From Desulfonatronospira sp. (GTDB taxonomy: Bacteria; Desulfobacterota; Desulfovibrionia; Desulfovibrionales; Desulfonatronovibrionaceae): a stretch of 7,665 nt of DNA. Below the pieces are notes generated by a model. That model made no database searches. It worked only from the letters and a program-made list of their open reading frames with translations, and was not told where the DNA came from. Within the stretch, counting starts at the first letter, position 1. Every line of letters begins with the position of its first letter. The translations under genes and the position numbers were made by a program. Positions 6,010 through 7,665 of the stretch are shown here, piece after piece. Location of the stretch: assembly GCA_003563255.1 (NCBI GenBank), contig PWSL01000196.1, positions 1 to 7,665 on the forward strand, read 5' to 3'.

Positions 6010-7136
6010 GTTTTTGATTGCTTTTTGATATTTATGTCTTCTAAAATTTCCTGAAAAACGTTTTTCATATTTTCTTCAAAGTGCTGCAATGTATATTTTT
6101 CTTCATATTTTTTTCTCCCAGCTTGGCCCATTTGTTGGCGAAGCTGTGGGTTTTTGATGAGGATTTCTATTTTTTCAGCCAATTGCTGGGGTGAGGATTT
6201 TTCAACAATAAATCCAGTAACTTCGTCATCTACTATCTCTGAAATTGCTCCTTCACGTGTTGAGACAACTGGCAGATTAAACTGCATGGCTTCCAGAATA
6301 ACACCTGGAAAACATTCCCAACTCATCTTTGTTGGAAAAACAAAAATATCAGAGTCATGATAAATTCTGCATTTTTCATCGTTATACTTCGGACCTAAAT
6401 ACTGAATTTTTTCCCTTAAGCCCTTGCTTTTTAATGTATTGTTTAGTTTGTAACTGTTTAAGTCAGCTTCTGCACCAACAATGATACCCTCAAACTTAAA
6501 CTTCTTATCATTGATAATTTTTAAAGCTTCTAAAAAATCCAAAATTCCCTTACTTATTATAAGATTTGATAAAAATAAAATTTTTGGGATATTATTGGAT
6601 AAGAGTGCTTTTGATCCTATAAAACTAGAATCTGGAATACCATTTGAAACTACAAAAGGTTTGCCCTTATAAACATCCTCTATATCATAAGTAAGCAAAG
6701 ATGAAAGACAAATGACATATTCATTACAAAAACAAAATTTATAAAATAGCTTTGATAACTTAGATTTGTTTCTAATTCCCTTCCCACGCAGGTGAAATAC
6801 AATCGGAATATTGAATAGTTTCATCAAGCATACAAAGACAAAATCTCTTGCAAAGGCAAGGCCATGGGGTGAAATTTGAAAATATATGATAGCAGGTCGA
6901 AAATTCCATAACTCAATAATAAGTTTTTTTATTGTATACATAAATACAAAAAGTTTAGATAATTTCAACTTGCCCATATCAGCACGACTTTGCATATAGC
7001 TTATACAGATAGAATTGATACTGAAAGTGCTTCTTAGAATTTTGCTCTCATGTACACGCTGGTTCATAAGGGTTGCTCCAGTGGTTGGTGGGGGAGTTTT
7101 GATAAATAGTAATATTCTAGATTTTTGGAATGACAT
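6006..7136 (-). CDS. GT4-type (GT-B fold) glycosyltransferase
   Basis: This 376-residue protein has the GT-B layout of retaining GT4 enzymes. The N-terminal domain begins RILLFIKTPPPTTGATLMN (6-24), with the turn PPPTTG at 15-20, and continues through HLRGKG (115-120). VSNGIP (163-168) marks the linker, and the donor-binding domain starts KILFLSNLIISKGILDFLEAL (185-205). The E-x7-E motif is in ECFPGVILE (274-282, E274 and E282), and the VVSTREGAISEIV stretch (290-302) follows. It probably adds a sugar from a nucleotide donor to a lipid-linked glycan at the inner face of the cytoplasmic membrane. Donor and acceptor cannot be read from sequence. The gene is strikingly AT-rich, most of all in its 5' two thirds. 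It starts 30 bases after the GT2 stop with no good ribosome site and overlaps the oxidoreductase start by four bases. Confidence 0.9.
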   Translation of the reverse strand: MSFQKSRILLFIKTPPPTTGATLMNQRVHESKILRSTFSINSICISYMQSRADMGKLKLSKLFVFMYTIKKLIIELWNFRPAIIYFQISPHGLAFARDFVFVCLMKLFNIPIVFHLRGKGIRNKSKLSKLFYKFCFCNEYVICLSSLLTYDIEDVYKGKPFVVSNGIPDSSFIGSKALLSNNIPKILFLSNLIISKGILDFLEALKIINDKKFKFEGIIVGAEADLNSYKLNNTLKSKGLREKIQYLGPKYNDEKCRIYHDSDIFVFPTKMSWECFPGVILEAMQFNLPVVSTREGAISEIVDDEVTGFIVEKSSPQQLAEKIEILIKNPQLRQQMGQAGRKKYEEKYTLQHFEENMKNVFQEILEDINIKKQSKT

Positions 7137-7164
7137 AATTTGTAACTGTTTTTACATTATAAGT

Positions 7165-7196
7165 AGCTATAAGTACTTGAAAATGCTTTTATAGCT
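7165..7196. repeat. Small inverted repeat at the end of the GT2 gene
   Basis: AGCTATAA (7165-7172) and TTATAGCT (7189-7196) are perfect 8-base complements around a 16-base loop, and one arm includes the GT2 stop codon (7169-7167). On the minus strand no T tract follows, so it is a poor terminator. It could slow decay or couple translation, or arise by chance in AT-rich DNA. Confidence 0.3.
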
Positions 7197-7665
7197 TATA
7201 GGTTGAATTGCAATTAAAAATTTAATAAATTGATTTATATTTAAATTCCTTCTTTTATGTAGTTCTTTAAAAGTCTGAAAGATCATTTTTCTGTTTTGAG
7301 CCCTAAAATATAAATTATGTAGTCTTAAATAATAATCCAGTTCTGTTTTGTGTGTTATAGATAGCCTAAAGCGCTCGTTATAAAGAATTTTTCTAATTAC
7401 ACCAATTCTATAGCCATTATCTACTGCTTTTTTCCACAGAAAATAGTCTTGGGCTCTGTATTTACTTTCATCATATAAACCAATTTTTTTTATATGATCA
7501 GTTCTAAACATGACCATACCGTGTGCATAAGAATGCCTTCTAGCTTGTATTCTATATTTTATAACAGGCCAAAAGTGGGAAATGTAAAAATTAGTTAACA
7601 CATTATCGTTAACGTCTACAATTCGTCGCCATGAAAAACATAATGATGTATGATGGTTTTTTTCA
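7167..7665 (-). CDS. GT2-type glycosyltransferase, C-terminal part (cut by window edge)
   Basis: The frame stays open to the window end, giving at least 165 residues. The GTG at 7601 is therefore an internal codon and should not be taken as the start; 21 in-frame codons precede it in the window. The visible part is the C-terminal half of a GT-A fold GT2 enzyme. HGMVMFRTDHIKKIGLYDES (counted from 7601, residues 27-46) gives the acceptor-side beta strand and the GxYDE turn. RAQDYFLW (49-56) corresponds to the family's (E/Q)D-x-x-LW motif with the likely catalytic base. LYNERFRLSITHK (68-80) matches the Y-R-x-S segment after it. It probably transfers a sugar in building the same surface glycan as the downstream GT4 gene. 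Base composition is AT-rich like that neighbour. The donor-binding N-terminus lies outside the window. Confidence 0.82.
   Translation of the reverse strand, partial: EKNHHTSLCFSWRRIVDVNDNVLTNFYISHFWPVIKYRIQARRHSYAHGMVMFRTDHIKKIGLYDESKYRAQDYFLWKKAVDNGYRIGVIRKILYNERFRLSITHKTELDYYLRLHNLYFRAQNRKMIFQTFKELHKRRNLNINQFIKFLIAIQPISYKSIFKYL

Noticed and set aside
7167..7601. A complete 144-residue gene starting at GTG 7601
   Set aside because: The frame is open upstream to the window edge and the protein shows only the C-terminal part of a GT2 domain, so it is a fragment of a longer gene.

Overview
The window reads as a piece of a Gram-negative surface-polysaccharide gene cluster with a two-gene, defence-type module placed inside it. 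Every gene I can support is on the minus strand, so transcription runs from high to low coordinates. I suspect a sulfate-reducing-type Desulfobacterota (old Deltaproteobacteria). That guess rests on the gene mix and on my recollection of TCGC-octamer and CAGATGGC-type intergenic repeats in such genomes. Nothing here fixes the taxon, so confidence is low.

Layout in transcription order. From 7665 to 6006 lie two glycosyltransferase genes: the C-terminal part of a GT2-type enzyme, cut by the window edge, and a complete GT4-type enzyme. Both are clearly more AT-rich than the rest. From 6009 to 2686 come a 713-residue two-domain oxidoreductase (MDR-type dehydrogenase fused to a Gfo/Idh/MocA domain) and a 388-residue protein that looks like an alpha/alpha-toroid. 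The GT4 stop and the oxidoreductase start overlap by 4 bases, and the next gap is 15 bases, so these genes form one operon. The genes probably build and modify a sugar for an O-antigen, capsule or exopolysaccharide.

Next, 2509 to 357 holds an AAA/ABC-type ATPase (RloA/AbiLi-like) followed by an RloB protein with a Toprim-like acidic core. This pair resembles ATPase plus RloB abortive-infection modules such as lactococcal AbiL and, more distantly, PARIS. It has a plausible promoter of its own, and a perfect 14-base inverted repeat traps the ATPase start codon. A candidate intrinsic terminator lies after rloB. Past it, 173 to 1 carries the first 57 codons of a DUF354 protein (GT-B fold, UDP-GlcNAc 2-epimerase-like), another typical polysaccharide-cluster gene. 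The defence-like pair therefore seems to interrupt, or sit as cargo in, the polysaccharide locus.

The gaps are not empty. Two arrays built from TCGC-led octamers, in the same orientation, bracket the ATPase gene. One lies between it and rloB, the other just upstream of its promoter, and each array supplies the stop codon of the gene running into it. The first gap also holds a TTTCAC/GTGAAA/TTTCAC set of alternative hairpins and a doubled GCCATCT heptamer that overlaps the rloB start. No RNA genes, CRISPR arrays, transposases or attachment sites were seen, and no gene-free stretch exceeds 300 bases.
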